Assembly (NCBI RefSeq): GCF_902497875.1
Contig: NZ_CABVHY010000015.1
Location: 1-64,000, forward strand
Source of the DNA: Pseudomonas fluorescens
Lineage (GTDB): Bacteria > Pseudomonadota > Gammaproteobacteria > Pseudomonadales > Pseudomonadaceae
Direction: 5' to 3'
DNA length: 64,000 nt
Below, in pieces: positions 10,970 through 20,632 of the stretch (positions are counted from its first letter, which is position 1; the number at the start of each line of letters is the position of its first letter). The position numbers and the translations under genes were made by a program. The notes under the pieces are model-generated. The model was given only the letters and a program-made list of their open reading frames with translations, was not told the DNA's origin and made no database searches.

Positions 10970-12511
10970 TTACCCCACCATCGCCAGCGGCATTTCAGGC
11001 GTAGCGGGCAGCCCCATGAAGCGTCGGACCCGCTCCCCCTCCTGTTCATTGCGAATGGCGTGCGGGCTTGCATCCAGCTGAATACGCCCGTCCTCCATAA
11101 AGATGACCCGATCGGAAATCGACATCGCGAAGTCCATCTCGTGGGTCACGATCAGCATGGTCATGCCTTCCTTGGCCAAATCGCGGATTACGTTCAATAC
11201 GTCGCCCACCAGCTCCGGATCGAGGGCTGACGTTGGTTCGTCGAACAGCATGATCTGCGGCTCCATGGCCAATGCCCGGGCAATCGCTACGCGCTGCTGC
11301 TGGCCGCCGGAAAGTTGATGCGGGTATTTGTGGGCATGGGCGAGCAAGCCGACTTTATCCAGCAGCGCATAGGCCCGTTGTTCACTCAAGGTTCTGGCAC
11401 TGCCGTGGAAGCGCGGCGCCAGCGTGATGTTGTCGAGAATGCAGCGATGGGGGAACAGGTTGAAACTCTGGAAGACCATCCCGATATGCCGCACACCCTG
11501 GCGGACTTTGCTGCTATTGAGGTTGTCGCCGGCGTTGATGAAGCTTTCGCCGAACAGCATGATTTCACCTTGATCAATGCTCTCAAGACCATTGACGGTG
11601 CGAATCAGTGAGGTCTTGCCCGAGCCGGAAGGACCGATGATGGAGACCACCTGGCCGCTGCCGATTTTCAGGTCGATGCCCTTGAGCACTTCATGATCGC
11701 CGTAACTTTTATGAATGTCCTGCAGGTGCAGGATCGAGTCCGCTGCGGAGTTGGTCTGTGTGCGGGCCACAACGACCTGCGACGAAATAGCCGACTTGAG
11801 TTCGGCCACAGCGGCGTCGTCGAGGGTTTTCGGTTTGCGCTGGTTCAAGTCCAGAGAGTGTTCCAGGCGCTGCAACAGCCAGCCGAACACGCTGACGATC
11901 AGTACGTAGTACACCGCCACCGCCGCCAGGGTTTCCATCACCAGGAAGTTTTGCGCGTACAGGCGTTGGCCGACAGTGAGCAGTTCGGTCAGGGAAATCA
12001 CCGAGACCAGCGACGTCAGTTTCACCACGGTGATGTATTCGTTGATCAGCGTTGGCAAGGAAATACGAAACGCCTGGGGAATCACGATCAGCCGTTGCAG
12101 CCCGAGCAGACCAATACCCAGGGCGCGTCCGGCTTCTTTCTGGCCCTTGGCGACCGAGATCAGACCGCCGCGATGGATTTCCGCCATGTACGCCGCTTCC
12201 GTCACCACCAGGGCGAACAGTCCGGAATAGAACGGGTTGGACAACACCGAACCGGTGGCCGGGAACAGCTGTGGCAGGTTGTAGACAAAGACCACCAGTA
12301 CCAACAGCGGAATACTGCGAAAGAACCAGATGTACACCGACGCTGGTGTCCTGAGCCAGGCAGCGCTGGACAGCTTGGCCGACGCCAGCAAAAAGCCCAG
12401 CAGCATCCCGATGAACCACGCCAATGCGCTGAGTTCAATCACCGTGACACAGGCATGCCAGAAGCTCGACATTGAGAACAGGGAGAAAAAGTAAGACCAA
12501 TCAAATTGCAT
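10970..12511 (-). CDS. Fused amino-acid ABC transporter permease-ATPase (513 aa)
   Basis: This single protein joins the inner-membrane permease and the cytoplasmic ATPase of a polar amino-acid uptake system, which are normally separate. Residues 1-225 form a HisM-type permease with several membrane segments and an EAA loop (EAGRALGIGLLG, about 126-137). Residues 262-513 form the ATPase: Walker A GPSGSGKT at 293-300, signature LSGGQ at 400-404, Walker B MLFDEP at 421-426. The start at 12511 is preferred because gaggtg precedes it. It lies downstream of the binding protein gene 12620-13417, with a REP doublet between. A homodimer would supply two of each domain. The substrate is unknown; amino acid or amino-acid derivative is inferred from the family. 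Confidence 0.9.
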   Translation of the reverse strand: MQFDWSYFFSLFSMSSFWHACVTVIELSALAWFIGMLLGFLLASAKLSSAAWLRTPASVYIWFFRSIPLLVLVVFVYNLPQLFPATGSVLSNPFYSGLFALVVTEAAYMAEIHRGGLISVAKGQKEAGRALGIGLLGLQRLIVIPQAFRISLPTLINEYITVVKLTSLVSVISLTELLTVGQRLYAQNFLVMETLAAVAVYYVLIVSVFGWLLQRLEHSLDLNQRKPKTLDDAAVAELKSAISSQVVVARTQTNSAADSILHLQDIHKSYGDHEVLKGIDLKIGSGQVVSIIGPSGSGKTSLIRTVNGLESIDQGEIMLFGESFINAGDNLNSSKVRQGVRHIGMVFQSFNLFPHRCILDNITLAPRFHGSARTLSEQRAYALLDKVGLLAHAHKYPHQLSGGQQQRVAIARALAMEPQIMLFDEPTSALDPELVGDVLNVIRDLAKEGMTMLIVTHEMDFAMSISDRVIFMEDGRIQLDASPHAIRNEQEGERVRRFMGLPATPEMPLAMVG

Positions 12512-12548
12512 AAACACCTCAAGCCGCCGTATGTCGCTGAAGTCGTGG

Positions 12549-12612
12549 CGCGCGGGCAAGCCACGCTCCCACAGGTTGGGGACAGTCCTTGTGGGGGCGG
12601 GTTCGCCCGCGA
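12549..12612. repeat. REP doublet between ABC transporter genes
   Basis: Inverted arms cgcgggcaagccacgctcccaca and tgtgggggcgggttcgcccgcga are separated by about 16 nt. It sits between the binding-protein and permease-ATPase genes of one operon, where it could lower downstream expression through RNA structure. Confidence 0.8.
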
Positions 12613-12619
12613 TAGCTCG

Positions 12620-13417
12620 TCAGTCAGCTATGGGTTCCAGGTTGTACTTGCTCAGGATCGTTGCGTACTCGCCGCTTTTCTTGACTTCAGCGAAGGCCTT
12701 GAGCAGCGCCTGATAGGCGGCGTCGTTACCTTTCTTGACGAAGATCCCGAGGGTCTGCTGATAGACAGGGTGCTGGCTAGTCACCACTACTCGACCATTG
12801 GTGCGCTCGGCGATCATCTTCGCGGCGCCAGCGATTTCCAGTTGGGCCTGAATGTTTTTCGACAAGAGCGCCTGGGTGACTTCCGGAGCCGACGGGTATT
12901 CGCTCAGGCTGATGGCGCCCTTGTTATTCGGCACGCAGTAGTTGGTCGAGAGCTTCTGCAATTCGCTGACCCAGGTGGTGCCCTGTTCCAGTCCGACTTT
13001 CAGGCCACAGAGGTCTTCCGGGGTTTGCAGGTTCAGACCGCTGTCTTTCGGGGCCATGATTGACGCACCGGTTTTCGCGTAGGCAATGGTCATGGCCTGA
13101 GTCTGGCGCTCTGGAGTGATGTACATGCCGGAGATGATTGCGTCATAACGCCCGGCATTCAGACCGAGGATCAGGCTAGGGAATTTGGTGTCGACGAACT
13201 CGGCTTTCGCTTGCAGATGTTTGGCCAGGGCGTGACCGAGCTCCGGGTCGGAACCGACGACGTTTTTCTCGGCATCGTAGGATTCGAAGGGCGGGTAGGT
13301 GATTTCCATGCCGATCTTCAACTGGCCTGGTGTTGCGGTCGTTGCAAGGCTGGCAGTGGCGCAGAGCAGGCCGGCGGCGAGCAGGGTCAGGCGCGATGCA
13401 GTATTTTTAGTGAACAT
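12620..13417 (-). CDS. Family 3 amino-acid-binding protein of ABC transporter (265 aa)
   Basis: A periplasmic solute-binding protein of the polar amino-acid family (SBP_bac_3). A signal peptide is visible at the N terminus (LTLLAAGLLCATASLATTA), followed by the family signature LKIGMEITYPPFESYD. The ligand-binding Arg is probably in the segment TPERQTQAMTI. The ATG at 13417 is preferred over a TTG at 13432 because ggag lies 9 nt upstream. It belongs with the fused permease-ATPase downstream and the oxygenase gene upstream on the same strand. The ligand cannot be told from sequence. Confidence 0.92.
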   Translation of the reverse strand: MFTKNTASRLTLLAAGLLCATASLATTATPGQLKIGMEITYPPFESYDAEKNVVGSDPELGHALAKHLQAKAEFVDTKFPSLILGLNAGRYDAIISGMYITPERQTQAMTIAYAKTGASIMAPKDSGLNLQTPEDLCGLKVGLEQGTTWVSELQKLSTNYCVPNNKGAISLSEYPSAPEVTQALLSKNIQAQLEIAGAAKMIAERTNGRVVVTSQHPVYQQTLGIFVKKGNDAAYQALLKAFAEVKKSGEYATILSKYNLEPIAD

Positions 13418-13461
13418 GTTCGGTGACTCCAAAATAGGGACGTAGTGGTCGACGACAGGTT

Positions 13462-14517
13462 TCAGGAAGGCTGCGCCTGGTTTTTCAAATGGCCAAAGCT
13501 CGATGGCTTTCGGGCTTTTTCCGGAAGCCGGATTTCGCCGTTTTCGACCCGCTTGCGCAGGTATTGGTAAGTCTGCAAAGCCTGGCCGTACATGTGTTCA
13601 CCGATAGCGATCTGTTCATAGTCGTGTTCGGCTTTGGCAAAGCTGGGCAGCGGTTTGATTTGGGTATGGAAGTCGCAGGCATAGAACAGCGGGAAGGAGT
13701 AGCGCTCTTCACTCACCGAGCGCACGCGGTGAGCGGTCGCCACGAAGGTGCCCGCGGTCATGACTTCGAGCATGTCGCCGATATTCACCACGAAAGCGTC
13801 TGGAACAGGCGGCGCATCAATCCATTGGCCAAGGTTGTTCATCACCTCCAGCCCCGGTTTGTCAGCCAGCAAAATGGTGAAGCACTCGTAGTCGGTGTGC
13901 GCGCCAATACCGGGTGCGTCCTGGACCGTGTCGTCGAAGGGGTAGTGGATCAGCCGCAGCTTCGAGGGCGGGCGGGTGACCATGCTGTCGAAATAGTCTT
14001 CTTCCAGGCCCAAGGCCAGGGCAAAGCCACCGAACAGCCGGCGACCCAGGGCGAAGATCGCCGCGTAGTAAGCCTGCACCGCTTCCTTGAAACCGGGGAG
14101 CGACGGCCATTCATTCGGTCCGAGCAGCGGGGTGTTGGCCAGCACCAGCGGGTCGTCTGCCGGGACTTCGAAGCCGATATCGAAGGCTTCCTTGTGATCC
14201 GGTTTGCCCTTGGCGTAAACCTCTTCGCCTTCCGGGACATACCCTTTATGGGTCTTCGATGTGCCGATGTAATGCTGCATCTTGGTGTCGAATGGCTGAG
14301 CGAAATAGTCCTTCGCCGCCTGACGCAAGTTGGCGATCAGCTGTGGATCAATGCCGTGGCTGGTGATGTAGAGAAAGCCGACATCACTGGCAGCCAACCC
14401 AAGCTGCTCGGCGACGGCCAGTCGATGTTCCAGTTCGATGCTGAACAAGCCGGCGATATCCACCACCGGAATGCTGTGGAAGTTAGCGTGGGTCGCACTA
14501 TTGATCTTCTCAGGCAT
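13462..14517 (-). CDS. 2-oxoglutarate/Fe(II)-dependent oxygenase, isopenicillin N synthase family (351 aa)
   Basis: A soluble non-heme iron oxygenase with the DIOX_N domain (IPVVDIAGL, about 16-24) and the 2OG-Fe(II) core. The iron facial triad is H207-x-D209 (AHTDY) and H263, and the co-substrate motif is RYS at 272-274. Length and motifs fit the isopenicillin N synthase/flavanone hydroxylase-like branch. It lies 12 nt after the TIM-barrel gene and 44 nt before the binding-protein gene on the same strand, so the three are probably one transcript. I infer that it oxidises the imported compound or a product of it. The reaction itself is not known. Confidence 0.92.
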   Translation of the reverse strand: MPEKINSATHANFHSIPVVDIAGLFSIELEHRLAVAEQLGLAASDVGFLYITSHGIDPQLIANLRQAAKDYFAQPFDTKMQHYIGTSKTHKGYVPEGEEVYAKGKPDHKEAFDIGFEVPADDPLVLANTPLLGPNEWPSLPGFKEAVQAYYAAIFALGRRLFGGFALALGLEEDYFDSMVTRPPSKLRLIHYPFDDTVQDAPGIGAHTDYECFTILLADKPGLEVMNNLGQWIDAPPVPDAFVVNIGDMLEVMTAGTFVATAHRVRSVSEERYSFPLFYACDFHTQIKPLPSFAKAEHDYEQIAIGEHMYGQALQTYQYLRKRVENGEIRLPEKARKPSSFGHLKNQAQPS

Positions 14518-14529
14518 GACGCAAAAACC

Positions 14530-15381
14530 TCACAGGAGGGTTGAGTGGTTGAAGCGATCGAAGTGTTCGCGCTCGGTCCTGGCCATCCAGATATTCAGCG
14601 ACCACAGGTCGGCGACCGGCACATTGGTGAAAGGCAGGTGATGCAAATAGCCGTCGGCGCCGAACTCTGGCGTCAGGGTGCTGACCTGATAGCCGCGAGC
14701 CTGCTGGGAGCGCCAGATGGCTTCCCAGTGCTGTTGATGGAAGGCCAGTTCCCGGGCGTATTCCGGGGCAGCGGGATGGGGAACCTGCGGGCCCTGGTCA
14801 TAACCGACCCGGGCCTGAATATGGTGTACGCGCTCGACGAAGGCACTCAGGTCATCCGCCGGGTCATTCAACAGGCGTTCGCAGGTGACCACCCAGTGGC
14901 TGATATCGCTGGTGAAACGCAAGTCGGGTAGCTGTCGGATCAGCTCAAGGGTCAGCCAGGGGTTGAACAGCGAGCGCGAACGGTGAGTTTCGAAGCTGCA
15001 GAACTGCCCGTGCTTGCGCGCCAACTCCATGGCCTGCCCGAAGAACTCCACCTGCTGCACCAGTGGCCAGCGGTCATTGCCGGCCAGCACATTGACGAAG
15101 CGTGGGTTGAGCTCGGCGGCCCAGGCGAGTTTTTTGTCCAGATCAAGGAGGTGTTCGGCGGGCGCTGCGGATTGTTCCGGCAGCACGTCATAGGCGGTAA
15201 AAACCGTGCTGATGTAACCGACTCGATTGGCCTGTAAAAAGGCCCCGAACTCGGCTCGCTCGCGGGTTTCCAGTGGCAGGCGGGCTTCCATGCCGTCGAA
15301 GCCGGCTTCCAGCAACTCATCGAGTGCCTGAGCCTTGCTCGCGGTATAGCCCCAAAGGGTACGGAATATTTCAAGTTTCAT
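14530..15381 (-). CDS. Sugar-phosphate isomerase/epimerase-like TIM-barrel protein (283 aa)
   Basis: The sequence fits the xylose isomerase-like TIM-barrel family (AP endonuclease 2 fold). Visible metal-site candidates are ETHR (after QFCSF), the Asp and His of TSDISHW, the His of VHHIQARVG, and TPEFG near the end. It starts at 15381 with ggagg 7 nt upstream and is the first gene of the minus-strand operon with the oxygenase and ABC transporter. Members of this fold isomerise, epimerise or dehydrate small carbonyl compounds. No particular substrate can be assigned. Confidence 0.85.
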   Translation of the reverse strand: MKLEIFRTLWGYTASKAQALDELLEAGFDGMEARLPLETRERAEFGAFLQANRVGYISTVFTAYDVLPEQSAAPAEHLLDLDKKLAWAAELNPRFVNVLAGNDRWPLVQQVEFFGQAMELARKHGQFCSFETHRSRSLFNPWLTLELIRQLPDLRFTSDISHWVVTCERLLNDPADDLSAFVERVHHIQARVGYDQGPQVPHPAAPEYARELAFHQQHWEAIWRSQQARGYQVSTLTPEFGADGYLHHLPFTNVPVADLWSLNIWMARTEREHFDRFNHSTLL

Positions 15382-15726
15382 CGGCGAACCTCCACGATTC
15401 CTTCAACTACTCAAGGCTCGACGGCGGTCCATGACCGAGTCGGGCTGTTACGGCAGTAGTAAAAGGTTTCCATGAGTCGGATCTCTGGGTATCCGTTCTC
15501 AATCGATCGTTGTTAATTTTTATTGTTATTACGGCCGCTGGCGGCCGCAGGTACGTTGGCGCCGATGGTAGGCAGGACACGGGGCCGGGAAGAATAGCAA
15601 ACTCAAAATTGTTACTTCAGACTTTTCTGAACAATTAGGCACCTATCTATCAGCGCAGTTTCGTGAAGGTTTCAGCGGCTGTGCTACCGTTTGGGCATCG
15701 CCCTGACGATTGAAGAGAATCCCTGC
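15382..15726. promoter_or_regulatory. Divergent intergenic region, 345 nt
   Basis: This gap separates the operon ending at 10970 from the GGDEF-type gene and must hold promoters for both. It contains an AT-rich tract at about 15509-15531 next to a perfect 7-bp palindrome cggccgc-tg-gcggccg at 15532-15547. No poly-T follows the palindrome on either strand, so it is unlikely to be a terminator. No open reading frame with coding character was seen. Confidence 0.5.
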
Positions 15727-17019
15727 ATGGATGTGGACGGTAACGCCGGTCCCATGAAGCGCCTGCGCCAGCACAGCCGTCCTACATTGCACTCGGTCAT
15801 TGGCCGCGGACATTGGATCGTTGCGTTGGTGGCGGTGGCCATGGCCAGCCTTTCCTTGACCCTGCTCAGCGTTCTGGCCTTGCGCGTCCATGCCGATCAC
15901 AACCTGCATTTGATAGCCCGCTCGATCAGCTACACCGTCGAAGCCGCAGTGATGTCCGACGACAAGGTCGCGGCCACTGAAGCGCTGGCGTTGATTGCCT
16001 CTACCGAGGAGGTCGCGCAGGCCGAGGTCTTCGATGCGCGCGGGCGCTTGCTGACGCATTGGCAGCGCCCGGAATCCGGATTGCTCTTTGATCTGGAAAC
16101 GCAGATCGCCCGGGCCTTTCTGGAAAAACCGATCACCCAGCCGATCCTTCATCAGGGCCGGGAAATTGGCAGCATCCTGCTCACTGGACACGGCGCCAGT
16201 CTGCTGCGCTTTTTGCTCAGTGGTCTGGCCGGCATTCTGTTGTGCACCGCCCTGAGTGCCTGGGTTGCGCTGTATCTGGCGCGCCGTCAGCTTCGAGAAA
16301 TCATAATTCCGTTGCACCGCCTGGCCAGTGTCGCCCACACGGCGCACATTGAGCGAGCCTTCGACCTACGGGTACCACCGACCGAAATTGCCGAGCTCGA
16401 TAACCTGGGCAACGACTTCAATGCCTTGCTCGATGAAATGGAAACCTGGCAGACGCACCTGCAAAACGAAAGCCAGTCACTGGCCCACCAGGCCAGCCAT
16501 GACAGCCTCACCGGCCTGCCGAACCGGGCGTTTTTCGAAGGCCGACTGATCCGAGCGTTACGCAATGCGAAGAGGCTCGACGAGCGGGTCGCGGTGTTGT
16601 TTCTCGACAGTGATCAGTTCAAAGGCATCAACGACCACTTCGGCCACGCAGCCGGTGATGCGGTATTGGTAGCCGTCGCTACTCGGGTCAAAGCGCAGTT
16701 GCGCGAAGAGGATCTGGTGTCGCGCCTGGGCGGTGACGCGTTCGCTATTCTGCTGACGTCCCTGCACAAGAACGAGGACGCCGAGCGCATTGCCGAGAAG
16801 ATTATTGCCAGCATGGACCTGCCGGTGCAGCTGTGGGGCAGCACCTCAGTCCTGACGTCTCTGAGCATCGGCATTGCCATCTACCCCGATCATGGCGCTT
16901 CCCCGGGTGCCCTGCTCAATGCCGCCGATGCGGCGATGTATCAAGCCAAATGCCTTTCCCGAGGGCAACACACTGCGGGGGCGGACCTCCCGGCTGCCAA
17001 TGTTCAAACCAGAGGCTAA
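15727..17019 (+). CDS. YfiN/TpbB-like membrane GGDEF protein with a GGDAF motif (430 aa)
   Basis: The protein resembles the c-di-GMP cyclase YfiN/TpbB in layout and many local motifs: an N-terminal membrane helix (about 24-46), a periplasmic domain beginning LIARSISYTVEAAV, a second membrane helix ending in an RRQLR stretch, a HAMP linker and a GGDEF domain starting DSLTGLPNRAFFEGRL. The active-site signature reads GGDAF at 335-339, so the conserved Glu is Ala at 338. The inhibitory site RxxD is intact (REED, 326-329). The substitution probably lowers or removes cyclase activity. No yfiR or yfiB partner is adjacent. ATG 15727 is preferred over an upstream start at 15691. Confidence 0.88.
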   Translation: MDVDGNAGPMKRLRQHSRPTLHSVIGRGHWIVALVAVAMASLSLTLLSVLALRVHADHNLHLIARSISYTVEAAVMSDDKVAATEALALIASTEEVAQAEVFDARGRLLTHWQRPESGLLFDLETQIARAFLEKPITQPILHQGREIGSILLTGHGASLLRFLLSGLAGILLCTALSAWVALYLARRQLREIIIPLHRLASVAHTAHIERAFDLRVPPTEIAELDNLGNDFNALLDEMETWQTHLQNESQSLAHQASHDSLTGLPNRAFFEGRLIRALRNAKRLDERVAVLFLDSDQFKGINDHFGHAAGDAVLVAVATRVKAQLREEDLVSRLGGDAFAILLTSLHKNEDAERIAEKIIASMDLPVQLWGSTSVLTSLSIGIAIYPDHGASPGALLNAADAAMYQAKCLSRGQHTAGADLPAANVQTRG

Positions 17020-17044
17020 TCCCCTTGATTGTGCTGAGCGCAGA

Positions 17045-18034
17045 TCAGTCGGCGAACAGCATCGAGCGGGTTTCCCCCATCAGCAGCCCGCGATTCTGTT
17101 CGGTCACGCTGCGGATATAGTCCCACAACAGGGTGATCCGCTTGAGCTTTCGCAGGTCTTCGCGGCAGTACATCCAGAACTGTCGAGTGATGTTGATCTC
17201 TTCTGGCAGCACCGGCAGCAGGCGCGGGTCCTGAGCGGCGAGAAAACACGGCAGGATCGCCAGCGAGCGGCCCTGTTGCGCGGCGACATACTGAGCGATC
17301 ACGCTGGTACTGCGCAGGGTGGCGCTGGCGCCGGGCAGTACGTTTGCCAGGTAAAGCAGTTCGGAGCTGAACGCCAGATCGTCGACATAACTGATGAACT
17401 GGTGTTTGCCCAGGTCCGCCGGGCGGCGGATGGGCGGGTGTTTGTCGAGGTAATCCTGGGTCGCGTACAGCTGTAACCGGTAGTCGCAGAGTTTGCAGCA
17501 CACGTAGGGGCCGTGCTCCGGACGTTCGAGGGCGATGACGATATCGGCCTCGCGCTTGGACAGGCTGATGAAGTGCGGCAGCGGCAGGATGTCCACCGAG
17601 ATCGCCGGGTAGGTATCGACGAAGTGGCTCAGCTGCGGGGTGATGAAGAAGCTGCCAAAGCCTTCGGTGCAGCCCATGCGCACATGGCCGGAAAGCGCCA
17701 CGCCTGACCCCGAGACCTGCTCGCAGGCCATGTGCAACGTGCTTTCGATCGACTCGGCATAGCCCAGCAAGCGTTGACCTTCGGCAGTCAGCACGAAGCC
17801 GTTGGTCCGTGATTTTTCGAACAGCAAGGTGCCCAGTGCACCTTCCAGTGAGCTGATGCGGCGCGACACGGTGGTGTAGTCCACCGCCAAGCGCTTGGCG
17901 GCCGTGCTGGCCTTGCGTGTTCGGGCGACCTCGAGGAAGAACTTCAGGTCGTCCCAGTTCAAAGAGCTTAAAGACGTGATGTTTTTTTGCATGTTGGACC
18001 GGCTTTTATGTGCGTTCTTATTAGAAGTTTGCAC
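17045..18034 (-). CDS. LysR-family regulator next to mmsAB (329 aa)
   Basis: A LysR-type regulator with an N-terminal winged helix-turn-helix (WDDLKFFLEVARTRKASTAA, then VSRRISSLE) and a C-terminal effector-binding domain. It is divergent from mmsA with a 120-nt gap, so it probably controls mmsAB. The P. aeruginosa MmsR is of the AraC family, so this would be a different regulator type. The start is a GTG at 18034 with ggag 7 nt upstream; an ATG at 17992 is an alternative. The effector is unknown; a valine breakdown product is a guess from context. Confidence 0.88.
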   Translation of the reverse strand: MQTSNKNAHKSRSNMQKNITSLSSLNWDDLKFFLEVARTRKASTAAKRLAVDYTTVSRRISSLEGALGTLLFEKSRTNGFVLTAEGQRLLGYAESIESTLHMACEQVSGSGVALSGHVRMGCTEGFGSFFITPQLSHFVDTYPAISVDILPLPHFISLSKREADIVIALERPEHGPYVCCKLCDYRLQLYATQDYLDKHPPIRRPADLGKHQFISYVDDLAFSSELLYLANVLPGASATLRSTSVIAQYVAAQQGRSLAILPCFLAAQDPRLLPVLPEEINITRQFWMYCREDLRKLKRITLLWDYIRSVTEQNRGLLMGETRSMLFAD

Positions 18035-18154
18035 ATCTATACTCCAAAAACAGTCCGATAACCAATTCGGGACGCACCCTCATTTCAAGGCGACGACACG
18101 CCTTGGCTGTCTGCATCACCACTCTCTTCAATAACAAGAAGCCAGGAGACCATC

Positions 18155-19681
18155 ATGAACGCATCTCTCACGCCAGACGAAACCACCCTGCAACGGGTCA
18201 AGCTGCTGATCGACGGCGAATGGGTCGAGTCGCAGACCACCGAATGGCACGACATCGTCAACCCGGCCACCCAGCAAGTGCTGGCCAAAGTTCCGTTCGC
18301 TACCGCCGCTGAAGTCGACGCCGCCATCAGCGCCGCCCATCGCGCCTTCCAGACCTGGAAGCTGACGCCGCTCGGCGCGCGGATGCGCATCATGCTCAAG
18401 CTCCAGGCGTTGATTCGCGAACACTCCAAACGTATTGCGGTAGTCCTCAGCGCCGAGCAGGGCAAGACCATTGCCGACGCTGAAGGCGATATTTTCCGTG
18501 GCCTGGAAGTGGTCGAGCACGCCTGCTCCATCGGCAGCCTGCAAATGGGCGAGTTCGCCGAGAACGTCGCCGGTGGCGTCGACACCTACACCCTGCGTCA
18601 GCCGATCGGCGTCTGCGCCGGGATCACTCCATTCAACTTCCCGGCAATGATTCCGCTGTGGATGTTCCCGATGGCCATCGCCTGCGGCAACACCTTCGTG
18701 CTCAAGCCTTCCGAGCAGGACCCGATGTCGACCATGCTGCTGGTTGAACTGGCGCTGGAAGCCGGCGTTCCACCGGGCGTGCTCAACGTGGTGCATGGCG
18801 GCAAAGACGTGGTGGATGCGCTGTGCACCCACAAGGACATCAAAGCCGTATCGTTCGTCGGTTCGACCGCGGTCGGCACCCATGTCTACGACCTGGCCGG
18901 TAAACACGGCAAGCGCGTGCAATCGATGATGGGCGCAAAAAACCACGCAGTGGTGCTGCCCGACGCCAACCGCGTACAGGCCCTCAATGCCTTGGTCGGT
19001 GCCGGTTTTGGTGCTGCTGGCCAACGTTGCATGGCGACATCGGTGGTGGTGCTGGTAGGCGCCGCCAAGCAATGGCTGCCGGACCTCAAGGCGCTGGCGC
19101 AGAAACTCACCGTCAATGCCGGCAGCGAGCCGGGCACCGATGTCGGTCCGGTGATTTCGAAAAAGGCCAAGCAACGTGTGCTGTCGCTGATCGAAGCGGG
19201 CATCAAGGAAGGCGCGAAGCTGGAACTCGACGGCCGCGACGTCAAGGTTCCGGGGTTCGAACAGGGCAACTTCATTGGCCCGACCCTGTTCTCCGGCGTG
19301 ACCACCGACATGCAGATCTACACTCAGGAAATCTTCGGTCCGGTACTGGTGGTGCTGGAAGTCGATACCCTTGATGAAGCCATTGCGCTGGTCAACAGCA
19401 ACCCGTTCGGCAACGGCACCGGTCTGTTCACCCAGAGCGGCGCAGCAGCGCGTAAGTTCCAGACTGAAATCGACGTTGGCCAGGTCGGCATCAACATCCC
19501 GATTCCAGTGCCGGTGCCGTTCTTCAGCTTCACTGGTTCCCGTGGTTCCAAGCTCGGCGACCTCGGCCCGTACGGCAAACAAGTGGTTCAGTTCTACACT
19601 CAGACCAAGACAGTCACCAGTCGTTGGTTCGACGATGACAGCGTGAACGATGGCGTGAACACCACCATCAATCTGCGCTGA
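18155..19681 (+). CDS. mmsA: CoA-acylating methylmalonate-semialdehyde dehydrogenase (508 aa)
   Basis: MmsA converts (methyl)malonate semialdehyde to propionyl- or acetyl-CoA with NAD+ and CoA, the last step of the distal valine pathway. Aldehyde dehydrogenase features are complete: the NAD-binding region FVGSTAVG, the nucleophile Cys292 in AGQRCMAT, and EIFGPVL near the C terminus. The active site GQRCMA is typical of the CoA-acylating branch. The start at 18155 follows ccaggagaccatc. mmsB begins 14 nt downstream, forming an operon. Confidence 0.96.
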   Translation: MNASLTPDETTLQRVKLLIDGEWVESQTTEWHDIVNPATQQVLAKVPFATAAEVDAAISAAHRAFQTWKLTPLGARMRIMLKLQALIREHSKRIAVVLSAEQGKTIADAEGDIFRGLEVVEHACSIGSLQMGEFAENVAGGVDTYTLRQPIGVCAGITPFNFPAMIPLWMFPMAIACGNTFVLKPSEQDPMSTMLLVELALEAGVPPGVLNVVHGGKDVVDALCTHKDIKAVSFVGSTAVGTHVYDLAGKHGKRVQSMMGAKNHAVVLPDANRVQALNALVGAGFGAAGQRCMATSVVVLVGAAKQWLPDLKALAQKLTVNAGSEPGTDVGPVISKKAKQRVLSLIEAGIKEGAKLELDGRDVKVPGFEQGNFIGPTLFSGVTTDMQIYTQEIFGPVLVVLEVDTLDEAIALVNSNPFGNGTGLFTQSGAAARKFQTEIDVGQVGINIPIPVPVPFFSFTGSRGSKLGDLGPYGKQVVQFYTQTKTVTSRWFDDDSVNDGVNTTINLR

Positions 19682-19695
19682 TCGAGGAGAAGAAC

Positions 19696-20583
19696 ATGAA
19701 GATTGCATTTATCGGTCTGGGCAACATGGGCGCGCCGATGGCGCGCAACCTGATCAAGGCCGGCCACCAGCTGAACCTGTTCGACCTGAACCATACCGTG
19801 CTCGCCGAACTGGCTCAACTGGGTGGCACCATCAGCACTTCACCGCGTGAAGCGGTTCAGGGCACCGAGCTGGTCATCACCATGTTGCCGGCCGCCGCCC
19901 ATGTGCGCAGTGTCTGGCTGGGGGAAGACGGTGTGCTGGCCGGGATCGCCAAGGGTGTGCCAGCGGTTGATTGCAGCACCATCGATCCGCAAACGGCTCG
20001 CGATGTAGCGCAAGCTGCGGCCAAACAAGGCGTGACCATGGCCGATGCCCCGGTCTCCGGTGGCACCGGTGGTGCCCAGGCAGGCACCCTGACCTTCATG
20101 GTCGGGGCAACGCCGGAGCTGTTCGCCACCCTGCAGCCAGTGCTGGCGCAAATGGGCCGCAACATCGTCCTTTGCGGTGAAGTCGGCACCGGGCAAATCG
20201 CCAAGATCTGCAACAACCTGCTGCTGGGGATTTCCATGGTCGGCGTCAGCGAAGCCATGGCATTGGGCGATGCATTGGGAATCGACACCCAGGTGCTGGC
20301 CAGCATCATCAACAGCTCGACCGGGCGTTGCTGGAGTTCGGAGATGTACAACCCATGGCCGGGCATCGTCGAAACGGCGCCAGCCTCGCGTGGCTACACC
20401 GGCGGTTTCGGTGCCGAGCTGATGCTCAAGGACCTGGGCCTGGCCACTGAAGCCGCGCGTAAGGCGCACCAGCCGGTGGTACTCGGCGCAGTGGCCGAGC
20501 AGCTGTATCAGGCGATGAGTCAGCGTGGGGAAGGTGGCAAGGACTTCTCGGCGATCATCAACAGCTATCGCAAACCCCTGTAG
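19696..20583 (+). CDS. mmsB: 3-hydroxyisobutyrate dehydrogenase (295 aa)
   Basis: MmsB oxidises 3-hydroxyisobutyrate to methylmalonate semialdehyde, the substrate of MmsA. The N-terminal Rossmann motif GLGNMG is at residues 7-12, DAPVSGGTGGA marks the substrate-binding segment, and the catalytic Lys170 is in GQIAKICNN. The start at 19696 is preceded by gaggagaa. The TAG stop is formed by the first bases of a REP sequence that abuts the gene. An intrinsic terminator follows at 20633. Confidence 0.96.
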   Translation: MKIAFIGLGNMGAPMARNLIKAGHQLNLFDLNHTVLAELAQLGGTISTSPREAVQGTELVITMLPAAAHVRSVWLGEDGVLAGIAKGVPAVDCSTIDPQTARDVAQAAAKQGVTMADAPVSGGTGGAQAGTLTFMVGATPELFATLQPVLAQMGRNIVLCGEVGTGQIAKICNNLLLGISMVGVSEAMALGDALGIDTQVLASIINSSTGRCWSSEMYNPWPGIVETAPASRGYTGGFGAELMLKDLGLATEAARKAHQPVVLGAVAEQLYQAMSQRGEGGKDFSAIINSYRKPL

Positions 20584-20608
20584 GAGCTGCCGCAGGCTGC
20601 GATCTTTT
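20581..20608 (+). repeat. Single REP sequence overlapping mmsB stop
   Basis: The sequence taggagctgccgcaggctgcgatctttt is one arm of the REP family found as doublets at 27921, 32773, 45376 and 51410. Its first three bases are the mmsB stop codon. Confidence 0.85.
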
Positions 20609-20632
20609 CGCATGCAACCCGGTAGCAATCTC

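Noticed and set aside
15532..15547. Palindrome as a terminator for the YfiN-like or TIM-barrel gene
   Set aside because: It lies in a divergent promoter gap and has no T-run on the outgoing side of either strand.
18128..19708. A 526-codon open frame opposite mmsA
   Set aside because: mmsA is unmistakable on the plus strand; the other frame is its complement.
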